This document shows, one piece after another, positions 1 to 11,162 of a stretch of 64,000 bases of DNA. The notes under the pieces were generated by a model that did no database searches, was not told the DNA's origin, and was given only the letters and a program-made list of their open reading frames with translations. How positions within the stretch are numbered: the first letter of the stretch is position 1; every line of letters begins with the position of its first letter. Origin of the DNA: Prinsepia uniflora (Eukaryota; Streptophyta; Magnoliopsida; Rosales; Rosaceae); the NCBI GenBank assembly GCA_032719365.1, contig CM064866.1, forward strand, positions 71,497,028 through 71,561,027, written 5' to 3'. Both the position numbers and the translations under genes were made by a program.

Positions 1-802
1 GCCGTGGGGTGGTGGCCGGCGTCTGGGGGTGGCAGTTGGCCGCTTGGTGTTGCCGTGAGGGTGAGGTTGAGAGGTGAGGTGCTGGAGTGTTTGTTCGAAG
101 GGGTAGCCGTGCTCACGGTTTGAGAGAATGAACAATGTAGGTGTAATGTCTCCTGGGTTTATAAAACAGAATAGGGACTTAAATCAAGGGCCAGGATTCC
201 ATCAGATTTAAGATTCAATGGTGAGGATTTGAGGAGAGGAAATCAATTAATTAATCTAATGGCCAACATAGATCCTTGTTTTAGGGAGTGTGGGGATGAG
301 TGACACTTGTCACTCATCCAAGGGTCCAGATTGATTTGATTAAAGTAATCAGATTCCATTAATAAAATATTATTTTAATCCGGTTCTCGGTTGGTTCGGT
401 TAAATGCGAAATACTTCCGTGACCATAACTTCCCCGTACGAAGTCCGATTTCGGCGTGCCGCCTGTCTACGGACTCAGGACGTCGAGACCTACCCAACGG
501 TCCTTGAGTCAAGTGAAAATTAGTTTCCAAGAGAAAAGTCAACATTTTCACCCTAACCGTCCAAATTACGGTAATGCCCCTGGACTTCCGATAGTCATAA
601 CTTTTTCCCTGATCGTCCGAAATGGACGTGCCACCTGTCTATGAACTCGTGGCGTCCCGAACTACGTCACGGTCATAGGTCAAAGTCCATTTAATTTATA
701 AATCAAAAAGTCAACAATTGACCATACCCATCTCAAGGGTAAAAGCGTCAATTCATACATTAACTTACAATATTAAAATCCTCGAATTTCCGGGGTGTTA
801 AA
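1..802 (-). repeat. Element A 3' LTR, cut by window edge
   Basis: The right boundary on the + strand is the decayed LTR terminus ggggtgttaaa at 792-802, followed by the purine-rich tract (read on minus) at 803-818 and then by the end of the integrase frame. That order (pol, polypurine tract, LTR) makes this the 3' LTR of the minus-strand element A. The terminal CA is mutated. It carries the shared palindrome (295-318) and two copies of the ACGT-containing module (about 455-515 and 622-685). Confidence 0.75.
295..318. promoter_or_regulatory. LTR palindrome, copy in A
   Basis: Arms GATGAGTGACA and TGTCACTCATC surround a 2-nt centre CT. Both arms are perfect. It lies about 490 nt inside the 5' end of the minus-strand LTR. 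Confidence 0.7.
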
Positions 803-835
803 ACCTTCCCCCTTAAGAAATTTCGTCCCGAAATT

Positions 836-1349
836 TCAAAGAAACAAGTAAGGAAATTGTTCTCGCATCTGAGCCTCAGGCTCCCATGTGGCTTCTTCCA
901 CATTCTGGTTTCTCCAGAGAATCTTCACGAGAGGAATCGTCTTCCGTCGTAGTACCTTGTCCTTCCGATCCAAGATCTGTACTGGTTGTTCTTCGAAGCT
1001 CAAATCCTCCCGTAGTTCGACAGGTTGTTCCCAAGTACATGCGAAGCATCATGTACGTACTTCCGCAGCATCGATATGTGGAAAACATCGTGTACTCTAG
1101 AAAGTTCTGGAGGTAGCGCCAATCTGTAAGCAACCTTGCCAATCCTCTCCACGATCTCATACGGTCCGATAAAACGCGGACTCAGTTTCCCCCGTCGGCC
1201 AAAACGGATAATCCCTTTCCACGGAGATAATTTCAGGAAGACAAAATCTCCCACCTCAAATTCCAAGTCTCGAATCCGTCGATCAGCATAACTCTTTTGG
1301 CGATCCTGTGCCGTCTTCAATCTCTCCCTGATAACACGAACAGTTTCCA
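836..1349 (-). pseudogene. Element A integrase C-terminus with GPY/F module and chromodomain-like end
   Basis: This is the 3' piece of the pol frame that resumes on the other side of element B. The segment next to 1349 encodes the end of the integrase with the GPY/F-like motif (SPRFIGPYEIVERIGKVAYR), then the HDVFHISMLRKY segment that in Tekay/Del-type chromoviruses leads into the chromodomain. At about 1030-1036 (a CTTGGG stretch on minus) the reading frame shifts by one; the downstream frame stays open with a chromodomain-like pattern (ILWRN, EEATWE) to a stop at 836-838. The frameshift and the B insertion make this copy non-functional. Family placement is inferred from motif order. Confidence 0.85.
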
Positions 1350-1941
1350 TGACAGGACCCATCCCAATCCCCCCGGGATTACCATGGAATGTGCCCTGCT
1401 CCCGTCCAACAAGGGGTGTCAGACAAGGGATAACCAAGAGCTACTGCCCAAACGGGCCATCCAGAGTGCGTAAGGACCGATGGAGGAGGTGTGCAATGTC
1501 CCAGTCTCTGCTGCAATCGCATCCGTAATCAACCTGAAGGGCATTAAAACCAAAAGCTGTGAGTGGACAAAAACCAATAAGTTTACCCAAATACATTTAT
1601 AAGAAATTTATGCCCTCCAATAAAAACGTATGCATGCCACAAAAACCAGTAACCAAAACGTTTGCTCAACCGAGCCATTAGGGCCTTAGCCCAAAAACCG
1701 TTAACCAAAAACCAAGTGTGGGAACTCAGCCCAAAACCGTGGAATACCACCACCATACATATTAAAACCATGTGGGTCACCACCCACGACCATAAATGAA
1801 CATCAATCCATAAATCCAAAACCATTTAGGGTCCCTGACCCGACATACCATTTCATAACCAATAATCCATTTTTACCACATAACACATTTCCAACCAATA
1901 AGCCATTTTATTCATTAAACCATATTTTACCATAACCATCA

Positions 1942-2105
1942 CCAGCATCCCAGATGCTTAGCGTCCCAGACGCTAGACGTCCCTGACGTCATATCTCACG
2001 GTTTCATAAGCTACGCGTGCTGCCCGGGGTCTCTCCGGGTCCATATATCTGACATCCCTGATGTCTGACGTCCCTGATGTCTGACGTCCCTGACGTCAAT
2101 CATAG
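1942..2105 (-). repeat. Short hairpin array with GATGTC/GACGTC units
   Basis: There are repeated units of the form stem-CCC(A/T)-stem, for example GCATCccaGATGC, GCGTCccaGACGC and GACATccctGATGTC. Stems differ between units but stay self-complementary. Confidence 0.75.
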
Positions 2106-2387
2106 CAATCCTGCTCCTAAGTCATCATACGGTCCGGCTGCTCCGTATAATGACCCCTCGCAGGCAATGCACCGTGACTTCCCCAGTGTCCCAGACATCT
2201 GGAGGAGACCATCATATATCCTTGTGTCCAGATGGTATATGGAAAACAGTTTTATTAAATCCTTTTATCACATTATTACCAATGGGCCCTGCCCGAAATT
2301 TCCATAAAAACACACAGTTCCATTTAGGGTCCCTGACCCAAAATCACAATTATTAAATATAGGGTCCCTGACCCGAAATCACATTTA

Positions 2388-2670
2388 TTATCCAACTGGG
2401 CCTCATGCCCGATTTTATGAACCACTGGGCCCACGGCCCGATTTGTAAACCAACTGGGCCCGCAGCCCGACTTATAAACCCACTGGGCCCACGGCCCGAA
2501 TTCGTGAATCAACTGGGCCCCTGGCCCGATAACATAACTCAAATGGGTCTCAGCCCGATTTCATACCAACTGGGCCCCTGGCCCGATTTCATTAACCAAC
2601 TGGGCCCCCGGCCCGATTCTCAAATGGACTCCAAGTCCGAAATTCCAACATAATTGGGCCTCAAGCCCGA
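2388..2670 (-). repeat. ~29-bp minisatellite with GGGCC...GGCCC hairpins (B 3' LTR)
   Basis: About nine units run as AACTGGGCC-nnn-GGCCCGATTT plus a short spacer. One unit has GGACTccaAGTCC in place of GGGCCcacGGCCC, which keeps the stem paired. Confidence 0.85.
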
Positions 2671-4166
2671 GTTCATATTTTCAATTTCAAAACCATTTCA
2701 TCATATTATATCCAAGTCATAAATATGGAAAATCCATGTAAAACCAGAAAACCTCGATTTACGTGCAAGCACGTAAATCGCCTCGAAATACGTGAAACCG
2801 TACAATTTACCAACAGCCAAATCAACATCACACAATCACAACCATAATCCATATAAAACATTTAAGCATGCATAGAATTTATAAAACCAAAGTCCACTCA
2901 CAGACCGTTTAAACCGTGTGCCTCGATACGTGTGCCATCGGCCCTCCCGGGCCACACCACTATCACCGGGACTCCCAATCCTGTCCAAATCACATTAGAG
3001 GGTCACTAACCTCATCATTAACATCCTATCAAAGTCCCGTAATTTTCCCGCATTTTTACTTATTTTTAAACTTAATTTAAAACCTTCGGATATCCCGAAC
3101 AATATCGAGACGGTGTCCGATCGACACGAAACCAATTCCAAAATGTCTGTTACATTAAATAGGGCAGAAGTCATGTTGACCTCACCTCGAGATTCGTGCC
3201 CACGCGCCGCCGTGAGTGGCTGCGCTTGAAACCCACGCGCCTGCTACAGTGTCACCAGCCCAACCCGTTTGTCTGGTAAACGGGTCCAATTCACCCGCGA
3301 CACAACCCGGTTCCAATCCTGTCAATTCAGCCTTAATTCCTTCAATTAATCATTCAGTTAGTTTCGTTTTAAGTCCAATTACAAGTCTGTAAACTCAATT
3401 ACACAAATCCTTACCCAGATTCCCACGATTCAACGATGATCCACGAAGAACACCCGGTTACTGTGCAATCATGGAACTCCCTCAATTGCTGCAGGTTTCA
3501 TCCAATTGATGATTCCATAAGCATCAACGGACCCTGAGGAACAATTCCCCCACATCAATTGCATCAAACCTGTGCTCAATCGTCACGACTCAAGCTCGAG
3601 CACCGTCACTGTTTAACAATGGAGTTCCATCGATCTCGATCGGTTTCCTTCAATTGATGAACCCAGAAGCATCGTGGGATCATGAGGAGTCATTTCCCCA
3701 CAACAATTGAGTCAATCACAGCCCCAAACTCCACGACTCAGCCTCGATTTCTTCCTCTGTCACCAAGCTCGATCAGAGCCAAAACGGCACCAATTCCTCT
3801 CGTTTTTGACGTGGATCGACTCGTCACAACCTCAGTAAGATGTTTCCAAGCTCCAATTCGATCATCGCAGCTCAAATCGTCCAATTTGATTTTCCCTCCC
3901 AAAACTTAATCTTTCGAATTCTCAGTTCCTCCTCACTGTCAATCTCTCGTGTTTACCCAGTTGAATTCACTCTCAAATTGCTCACAAATTCACACTCTCA
4001 GGTTCAGCAATGGAAGAGGAATTGGTTGGGAGAGTATTGGATTTGGTTGTACACGGTTAAGGAAAATATGGAGATTAATGGAAATTAAAAGATTAATTAA
4101 TTAATTAAAAACTAATTAAACATCATCATGAGGTCTCCCCCCAAAACATGGATTCTGATTTCAAGG

Positions 4167-4190
4167 GATGAGTGACACTTGTCACTCATC
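4167..4190. promoter_or_regulatory. LTR palindrome, copy in B 3' LTR
   Basis: Perfect 11-bp arms around centre CT, about 510-530 nt inside the LTR's 5' (minus-strand) end. Confidence 0.7.
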
Positions 4191-4698
4191 CAGGTATGTA
4201 GGGTCAACGGTCACTATTCATTATTATATTATTATTTTAATCCCGGCCTCGGTTCGTTAGTTCGTTTCCTTGACCATAACGTCGTTGTCGGATCTCCGAT
4301 TTCGGCATGCCGCCTGTCGTTGGATTCGTATCGACGATACCTACGTAACGGTCCTTGGCCCTCGCCCATCGGAACTCCCGATCAAAAGTCAACATTTGGC
4401 CCCTAATAAGCCAAATTACCAAAATGCCCCTCAACTTCTGAACACCATAACTTTCTCTACGAATGTCGGAATCGAACGTGCCACCTGTCTATGAACTCGT
4501 GACGTCCCGAACTACGTCACGGTCATCGGTCAAAGTCCATTTGACCGTCCGATCAAAAAGTCAACATTTTGCCCACGACCAGGGGCAAAACGGTCATTTT
4601 GCACACTTTGTCCGATTCCGCCCTACTAACCACCGTTCAACCTCACTAATCAAGATTAGTGACTAAACTAATCCTGGAATTCGGGACGGGTCGTTACA

Positions 4699-4712
4699 AC
4701 CTTCCCTCCTTA
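4699..4712 (-). other. Polypurine tract of element B
   Basis: On minus it reads AAGGAGGGAAGG immediately before the 3' LTR start TGTAACGACCC. This is the expected plus-strand priming site in reverse transcription. Confidence 0.85.
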
Positions 4713-7700
4713 ATAAATTTCGTCCTCGAAATTCCAACCGATCTAATCTCACGTACTTCCCTCCTTAATAAGTTTCGCTCTCGAAACTCGACTATCCTGA
4801 TTCCACAAACACCCCGCGGAAAGTGGAATCGACCACGCAACACGTGTACACCCGTACACCAACTACTTAGACAAAACTTGTCTACACCCAAACGTACCAC
4901 TAATACTCAAAACGCAACGATTACATTTGACCCCGTCGAATGACTGAAACTACTTGTTTCGAATTTGACACCACTTGTCAAATCAACCCTCTCGTTGACG
5001 CAACAACTCGACGGTTCCTTTCCCACTCCCACTAGGAGTCAGCTGACCCCACTCAACGATCTATGCTGACACATCCTGAAAAACTGTCACCACACAGTTG
5101 TTGTCAGTCGAAAACTGACACTAGACTCACTCGTGGCTACACATGCCACCAAAGTACTCGACTCACCAATACCCTTACCGACATTTCACACGACCTGTGT
5201 GTAATTAAACACATCGGAATTACCATGACCCATTGCATAGTAATGTCCGGTCCACAACCAATCCCATGGTATCGGAACCAATCCGACTACCAACACGCTC
5301 ACTGACACACCTCGGGTATATCCCGTATACCATAACTAGACATCACGAGTCTACAAGGTATTGTACCTCGAACCATGTACGAAGTACACACATCTACCTA
5401 ATGACCAGACTACAACCACCTAGGTCATAGCCGAACGCGTTCCAATAATGGAGTACGTTTGCCCAAATCCAGCATGAGACAAAACGAAACTCCACCCAAC
5501 ATCTAGTTCCAATTCCGAATCCAAATCCGCAATTTCGTAAGAAATCCCGGATCCAAACCCAGACATCACAGTTTAACTCATTTCCATATCCGAATCCGAA
5601 ATCATTATTCCGTAAGCTAGCATTTGGAATAATCATTCCATACCCAAATCCAGGAATATACTTTCAAGTTCCAAAATCGAATCCTGAATCGTCACCCAGA
5701 AATTCGATTCCAAATCCCGAAATCTCATTCACATTTACCAAGACACACCAAAACCAAACCTATCGGTTACCCGTTCAATACACTTGATTGACTTCATAGG
5801 GAAGCCAATCCAACCTCCACACGTCTAAGGTTGACAAAATTCAACTACCTTGGAAACCTACTCACCCGAGTAGAATACCATACGGGCCCCACTTCGAAAA
5901 GAAGTTCAACCCCGCCGTTTACGACTCACATACCCAAGTTCGTATCGATCCTTGTCATTCCACCTAGGAAAACCAAGGATGATCCAAAATAATGACACCA
6001 ATACTCATCCTACGTGGATGCAACAAAACTCACTGCACTCACCACGCCATGTACCCCAACATCGTCTGCCACCAAGCAGAAAATGAAAAATCTCGTTTAC
6101 CTAATTTCGAACACGTAGCTCCTCCTAAGAACCTCACAACACACACGGGCTCACCAACCAATACACGCTCAACGTACTGGTAACTACAGTCAATGTCTGC
6201 CAGGGAAGAAAGCAAGAAGTCAACCCCAATGACTTCGGAATACCAATCACCAAAAACGAGCACCACTCCTCGACACTAAGGTTCCAACCATGTTGGAAAC
6301 AGACATGCTCCCAACAAGACGTCAAGTCTAACCACTAGACTTCCTACCTCCTCAATTCACTTAGACAACCCCGTGTCCACAATCAATCCGTTATTGTTCC
6401 GTTCGCACATCCCGACCTTTACAGGTTCAACACTCGGTTTCCCAAGTTCTCAATTACAAATTCCTACCTTTATACCACTAATGGTTTTCCTCGTCTTTTC
6501 CAGTTTTAATCATTTCCATGTACATTTTAGGGATATTTAAAAACATAAAATCACACAAATTTTGGAGTTGCCAACAACTCCCCCAAATCCACCAATTATC
6601 ATGACGTAGGGGACGTCATCCCAAGATTACTCAAGTCTCAATTATACCCTTTGTAATCCACTCCTTACTGGTTATCTCACCACTATTGGAACTTATCCCA
6701 ACACATTACGATCTTAACTGGAACCCATCCAGTCCATCACTCAACCAATACTGAATCTCAAGGACCGAACATATGTTCATCATGACGGAGTCACACCCCA
6801 ATTTGTGGCACATCGTCAACATCATTACCGACGCTAGCACCAGCGCTAGTACCAGCACCAACACACTATCAACAACACTAGTATCAGCACAAAAGTACCA
6901 ACCCGCAAACATCCATACTGCACACCGTGTGCAAATACGACAACCCTGGATCTCCGTTCATACGGAACGACGATCCCGTACCTCACGACTATGGGTACCA
7001 CTATTCTGACAATCCACATCAGGAAAATGAACGTTCCCCGAACGTCCCCTGATCCCCAAGTATTATGACCACACTGATTACCCTCGATAGCCAGTCATCT
7101 CCATATGACTTCCGACTAACTGTCATTGCTATCGAGATCCGCATCCACACATCACACCAATACCTGATCCAACACGGGATTCCATAATTTATCTTAGAAC
7201 CGTATCCGTAAATCGAATCCCATAGTTCTGACTAGACTCACCAGAGCCATCCACATGGTCATCCATGACCTCAACCGCTCGTCGCAGCACAATTTCTCAT
7301 CCACTAGCCACAATTAAGGTTTACCTTTTTAATACTAGGGTTCCACAATCGTACCCTATGGTTCAACCGAACCAAACAGCCTTCCGTAATCTAAAATCCA
7401 CAACCTGACCGACCCCGCGGTCTAGACATCGAATAGACGTCAGATCCAATCCTACCATCCCATCAACGTGGGTTCCACCACTAGGTCATCGGCCAACTCC
7501 GATGAACCAACATCCCTCACACTAGAAACCACCACGAGAGTTCACATTTTTAAACCATTACTCAAATGAGGTTCCCCGAACCTGGCTGCACCTAGCAGCA
7601 CAACAATTTAATATCACATGACCGAACCGACGGTCCTACTATACCAGTTCACCACAATCAACCCCACTTGGGTCGAATCACATTAACGCACGGCGTATCG

Positions 7701-7815
7701 GGCCAATCACACTCCATCCACTATCCAAACCCAAAAACTATCTATCAGGTTGATAACGAATTGCAGCCCAAAGAGACATCACACCCTCGACCTGCGCACA
7801 CAAAAGAGCAACCGT

Positions 7816-7827
7816 GCTCTGATACCA
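7816..7827 (-). other. Primer-binding site of element B (tRNA-iMet)
   Basis: The minus strand reads TGGTATCAGAGC, 3 nt after the 5' LTR end. This is the standard complement to the 3' end of plant initiator-methionine tRNA and fixes the element's orientation as minus. Confidence 0.92.
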
Positions 7828-8014
7828 AGTTGACAGGACCCATCCCAATCCCCCCGGGATTACCATGGAATGTGCCCTGCTCCCGTCCAACAAAGGGTGT
7901 CAGACAAGGGATAACCAAGAGCTACTGCCCAAACGGGCCATCCAGAGTGCGTAAGGACCGATGGAGGAGGTGTGCAATGTCCCAGTCTCTGCTGCAATCG
8001 CATCCGTAATCAAC

Positions 8015-9366
8015 CTGAAGGGCATTAAAACCAAAAGCTGTGAGTGGACAAAAACCAATAAGTTTACCCAAATACATTTATAAGACATTTATGCCCTCCA
8101 ATAAAAACGTATGCATGCCACAAAAACCAGTAACCAAAACGTTTGCTCAACCGAGCCATTAGGGTCTTAGCCCAAAAACCGTTAACCAAAAACCAAGTGT
8201 GGGAACTCAGCCCAAAACCGTGGAATACCACCACCATACATATTAAAACCATGTGGGTCACCACCCACGACCATAAATGAACATCAATCCATAAATCCAA
8301 AACCATTTAGGGTCCTTGACCCGACATACCATTTCATAACCAATAATCCATTTTTACCACATAACACATATCCAACCAATAAGCCATTTTATTCATTAAA
8401 CCATATTTTACCATAACCATCACCAGCATCCCAGATGCTTAGCGTCCCTGACGCTAGACGTCCCTGACGTCATATCTCACGGTTTCATAAGCTACGCGTG
8501 CTGCCCGGGGTCTCTCCGGGTCCATATATCTGACATCCCTGATGTCTGACGTCCCTGACGTCAATCATAGCAATCCTGCTCCTGAGTCATCATACGGTCC
8601 GGCTGCTCTGTATAATGACCCCTCGCAGGCAATGCACCGTGACTTCCCCAGTGTCCCAGACATCTGGAGGAGACCATCATATATCCTTGTGTCCAGATGG
8701 TATATGGAAAACAGTTTTATTAAATCCTTTTATCACATTATTACCATTGGGCCCTGCCCGAAATTTCCATAAAAACACACAGTTCCATTTAGGGTCCCTG
8801 ACCCAAAATCACAATTATTAAATATAGGGTCCCTGACCCGAAATCACATTTATTATCCAACTGGGCCTCATGCCCGATTTTATGAACCACTGGGCCCACG
8901 ACCCGATTTGTAAACCAACTGGGCCCGCAGCCCGACTTATAAACCCACTGGGCCCACGGCCCGAATTCGTAAATCAACTGGGCCCCTGGCCCGATAACAT
9001 AACTCAAATGGGTCTCAGCCCGATTTCATACCAACTGGGCCCCTAGCCCGATTTCATTAACCAACTGGGCCCTCGGCCCGATTCTCAAATGGACTCCAAG
9101 TCCGAAATTCCAACATAATTGGGCCTCAAGCCCGAGTTCATATTTTCAATTTCAAAACCATTTCATCATATTATATCCAAGTCATAAATATGGAAAATCC
9201 ATGTAAAACCAGAAAACCTCGATTTACGTGCAAGCACGTAAATCGCCTCGAAATACGTGAAACCGTACAATTTACCAACAGCCAAATCAACATCACACAA
9301 TCACAACCATAATCCATATAAAACATTTAAGCATGCATAGAATTTATAAAACCAAAGTCCACTCAC
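8015..9366 (-). other. Candidate LTR intron (B 5' LTR)
   Basis: Donor GTGAGTGGAC at 9366 and acceptor CTTCAG|GTTG at 8015 on minus, 1352 nt. In the 5' LTR such an intron would lie in the transcribed leader upstream of the primer site if transcription starts before 9366. Confidence 0.5.
8853..9135 (-). repeat. ~29-bp minisatellite with GGGCC hairpins (B 5' LTR)
   Basis: Same array as in the partner LTR, with a few point differences inside stems (for example CACGACCC for CACGGCCC). Confidence 0.85.
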
Positions 9367-10630
9367 AGACCGTTTAAACCGTGTGCCTCGATACGCGTGC
9401 CACCGGCCCTCCCGGGCCACACCACTATCACTGGGACTCCCAATCCTGTCCAAATCACATTAGAGGGTCACTAACCTCATCATTAACATCCTATCAAAGT
9501 CCCGTAATTTTCCCGCATTTTTACTTATTTTTAACTTAATTTAAAACCTTCGGATATCCCGAACAATATCGAGACGGTGTCCGATCGACACGAAACCAAT
9601 TCCAAAATGTCCGTTACATTAAATAGCGCAGAAGTCATGTTGACCTCACCTCGAGATTCGTGCCCACGCGCCGCCGTGAGTGGCTGCGCGTGAAACCCAC
9701 GCGCCTGCTACAGTGTCACCAGCCCAACCCGTTTGTCTGGTAAACGGGTCCAATTCACCCGCGACACAACCCGGTTCCAATCCTGTCAATTCAGCCTTAA
9801 TTCCTTCAATTAATCATTCAGTTAGTTTTGTTTTAAGTCCAATTACAAGTCTGTAAACTCAATTACACAAATCCTTACCCAGATTCCCACGATTCAACGA
9901 TGATCCACGAAGAACACCCGGTTACTGTGCAATCATGGAACTCCCTCAATTGCTACAGGTTTCATCCAATTGATGATTCCATAAGCATCAACGGACCCTG
10001 AGGAACAATTCCCCCACATCAATTGCATCAAACCTGTGCTCAATCGTCACGACTCAAGCTCGAGCACCGTCACTGTTCAACAATGGAGTTCCATCGATCT
10101 CGATCGGTTTCCTTCAATTGATGAACCCAGAAGCATCGTGGGATCATGAGGAGTCATTTCCCCACAACAATTGAGTCAATCACAGCCCCAAACTCCACGA
10201 CTCAGCCTCGATTTCTTCTTCTGTCACCAAGCTCGATCAGAGCCAAAACGGCACCAATTCCTCTCGTTTTTGATGTGGATCGACTCGTCACAACCTCAGT
10301 AAGATGTTTCCAAGCTCCAATTCGATCATCGTAGCTCAAATCGTCCAATTTGATTTTCCCTCCCAAAACTTAATCTTTCGAATTCTCAGTTCCTCCTCAC
10401 TGTCAATCTCTCGTGTTTACCCAGTTGAATTCACTCTCAAATTGCTCACAAATTCACACTCTCAGGTTCAGCAATGGAAGAGGAATTGGTTGGGAGAGTA
10501 TTGGATTTGGTTGTACACGGTTAAGGAAAATATGGAGATTAATGGAAATTAAAAGATTAATTAATTAATTAAAAACTAATTAAACATCATCATGAGGTCT
10601 CCCCCCAAAACATGGATTCTGATTTCAAGG

Positions 10631-10654
10631 GATGAGTGACACTTGTCACTCATC
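10631..10654. promoter_or_regulatory. LTR palindrome, copy in B 5' LTR
   Basis: Perfect arms around CT, about 510-530 nt from the 5' end of this LTR, in the presumptive U3. Confidence 0.7.
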
Positions 10655-11162
10655 TAGGTGTGTAAGGTCAATGGTCACTATTCATTATTATATTATTATT
10701 TTAATCCCGGCCTCGGTTCGTTAGTTCGTTTCCTTGACCATAACGTCGTTGTCGGATCTCCGATTTCGGCATGCCACCTGTCGTTAGATTCGTATCGACG
10801 ATACCTACGTAACGGTCCTTGGCCCTCGCCCATCGGACCTCCCGATCCAAAGTCAACATTTGGCCCCTAATAAGCCAAATTACCAAAATGCCCCTCAACT
10901 TCTGAACACCATAACTTTCTCTACGAATGTCGGAATCGAACGTGCCACCTGTCTATGAACTCGTGACGTCCCGAACTACGTCACGGTCATCGGTCAAAGT
11001 CCATTTGACCGCCCGATCAAAAAGTCAACATTTTGCCCACGACCAGGGGCAAAACGGTCATTTTGCACACTTTGTCCGATTCCGCCCTACTAACCACCGT
11101 TCAACCTCACTAATCAAGATTAGTGACTAAACTAATCCTGGAATTCGGGACGGGTCGTTACA

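Larger units (their letters stand above)
1534..2901 (-). other. Candidate LTR intron (B 3' LTR)
   Basis: On minus: donor TCT|GTGAGTGGAC at 2901, decamer GTCCACTCAC, pyrimidine-rich stretch, acceptor CCCTTCAG|GTTG ending at 1534. The length is 1368. Splicing is inferred only from sequence. Confidence 0.5.
1350..4698 (-). repeat. Element B 3' LTR
   Basis: On + it starts TGACAGGACCC and ends GGGTCGTTACA. It has one more 16-bp unit in the short hairpin array near 2046-2100 than its partner LTR, which accounts for almost all of the 17-bp length difference. Confidence 0.93.
4699..7830 (-). other. Element B interior, non-coding
   Basis: No open frame with recognisable retroelement domains exists on either strand. 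The first ~40 nt on + match the post-pol flank of element A (CTTCC...CCTTAA..AAATTTCGTCC), linking B to an A-like ancestor. A second copy of that polypurine/flank block lies at about 4755-4795, a small tandem duplication. The rest is C-rich on +, with no gene seen. Confidence 0.8.
1350..11162 (-). mobile_element. Element B: complete non-coding LTR retrotransposon (LARD-type)
   Basis: Two LTRs (3349 and 3332 bp) with TG...CA ends flank a 3.1-kb interior. The 5-bp target duplication TTCCA is exact (1345-1349 and 11163-11167). Reading on minus, a tRNA-iMet primer site follows the 5' LTR and a polypurine tract precedes the 3' LTR. No gag, protease, RT or integrase motif is visible inside, so it fits a large retrotransposon derivative mobilised in trans. 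It inserted into the integrase gene of element A. By eye I count roughly 34 substitutions between the LTRs plus a 16-bp repeat-unit and a 1-bp length difference, about 1% divergence, so it is young. Confidence 0.93.
7831..11162 (-). repeat. Element B 5' LTR
   Basis: Partner of the 1350-4698 LTR at about 99% identity by eye. The minus-strand start is TGTAACGACCCG at 11162 and the end is GGGTCCTGTCA at 7831. Confidence 0.93.

Noticed and set aside
1583..1825. 80-residue frame repeated at 8064-8306
   Set aside because: Lies in the LTR core; present twice only because the LTR is duplicated.
2388..2670. CRISPR-like array
   Set aside because: The ~29-bp units have no distinct unique spacers, are degenerate, and lie in a plant LTR.
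3840..4088. 82-residue frame repeated at 10304-10552
   Set aside because: LTR U3 sequence duplicated in both LTRs; no family resemblance and no conservation in sister LTR G.
7816..7827. tRNA fragment or tRNA gene
   Set aside because: Only 12 nt match and they sit 3 nt from an LTR, so it is a primer-binding site.
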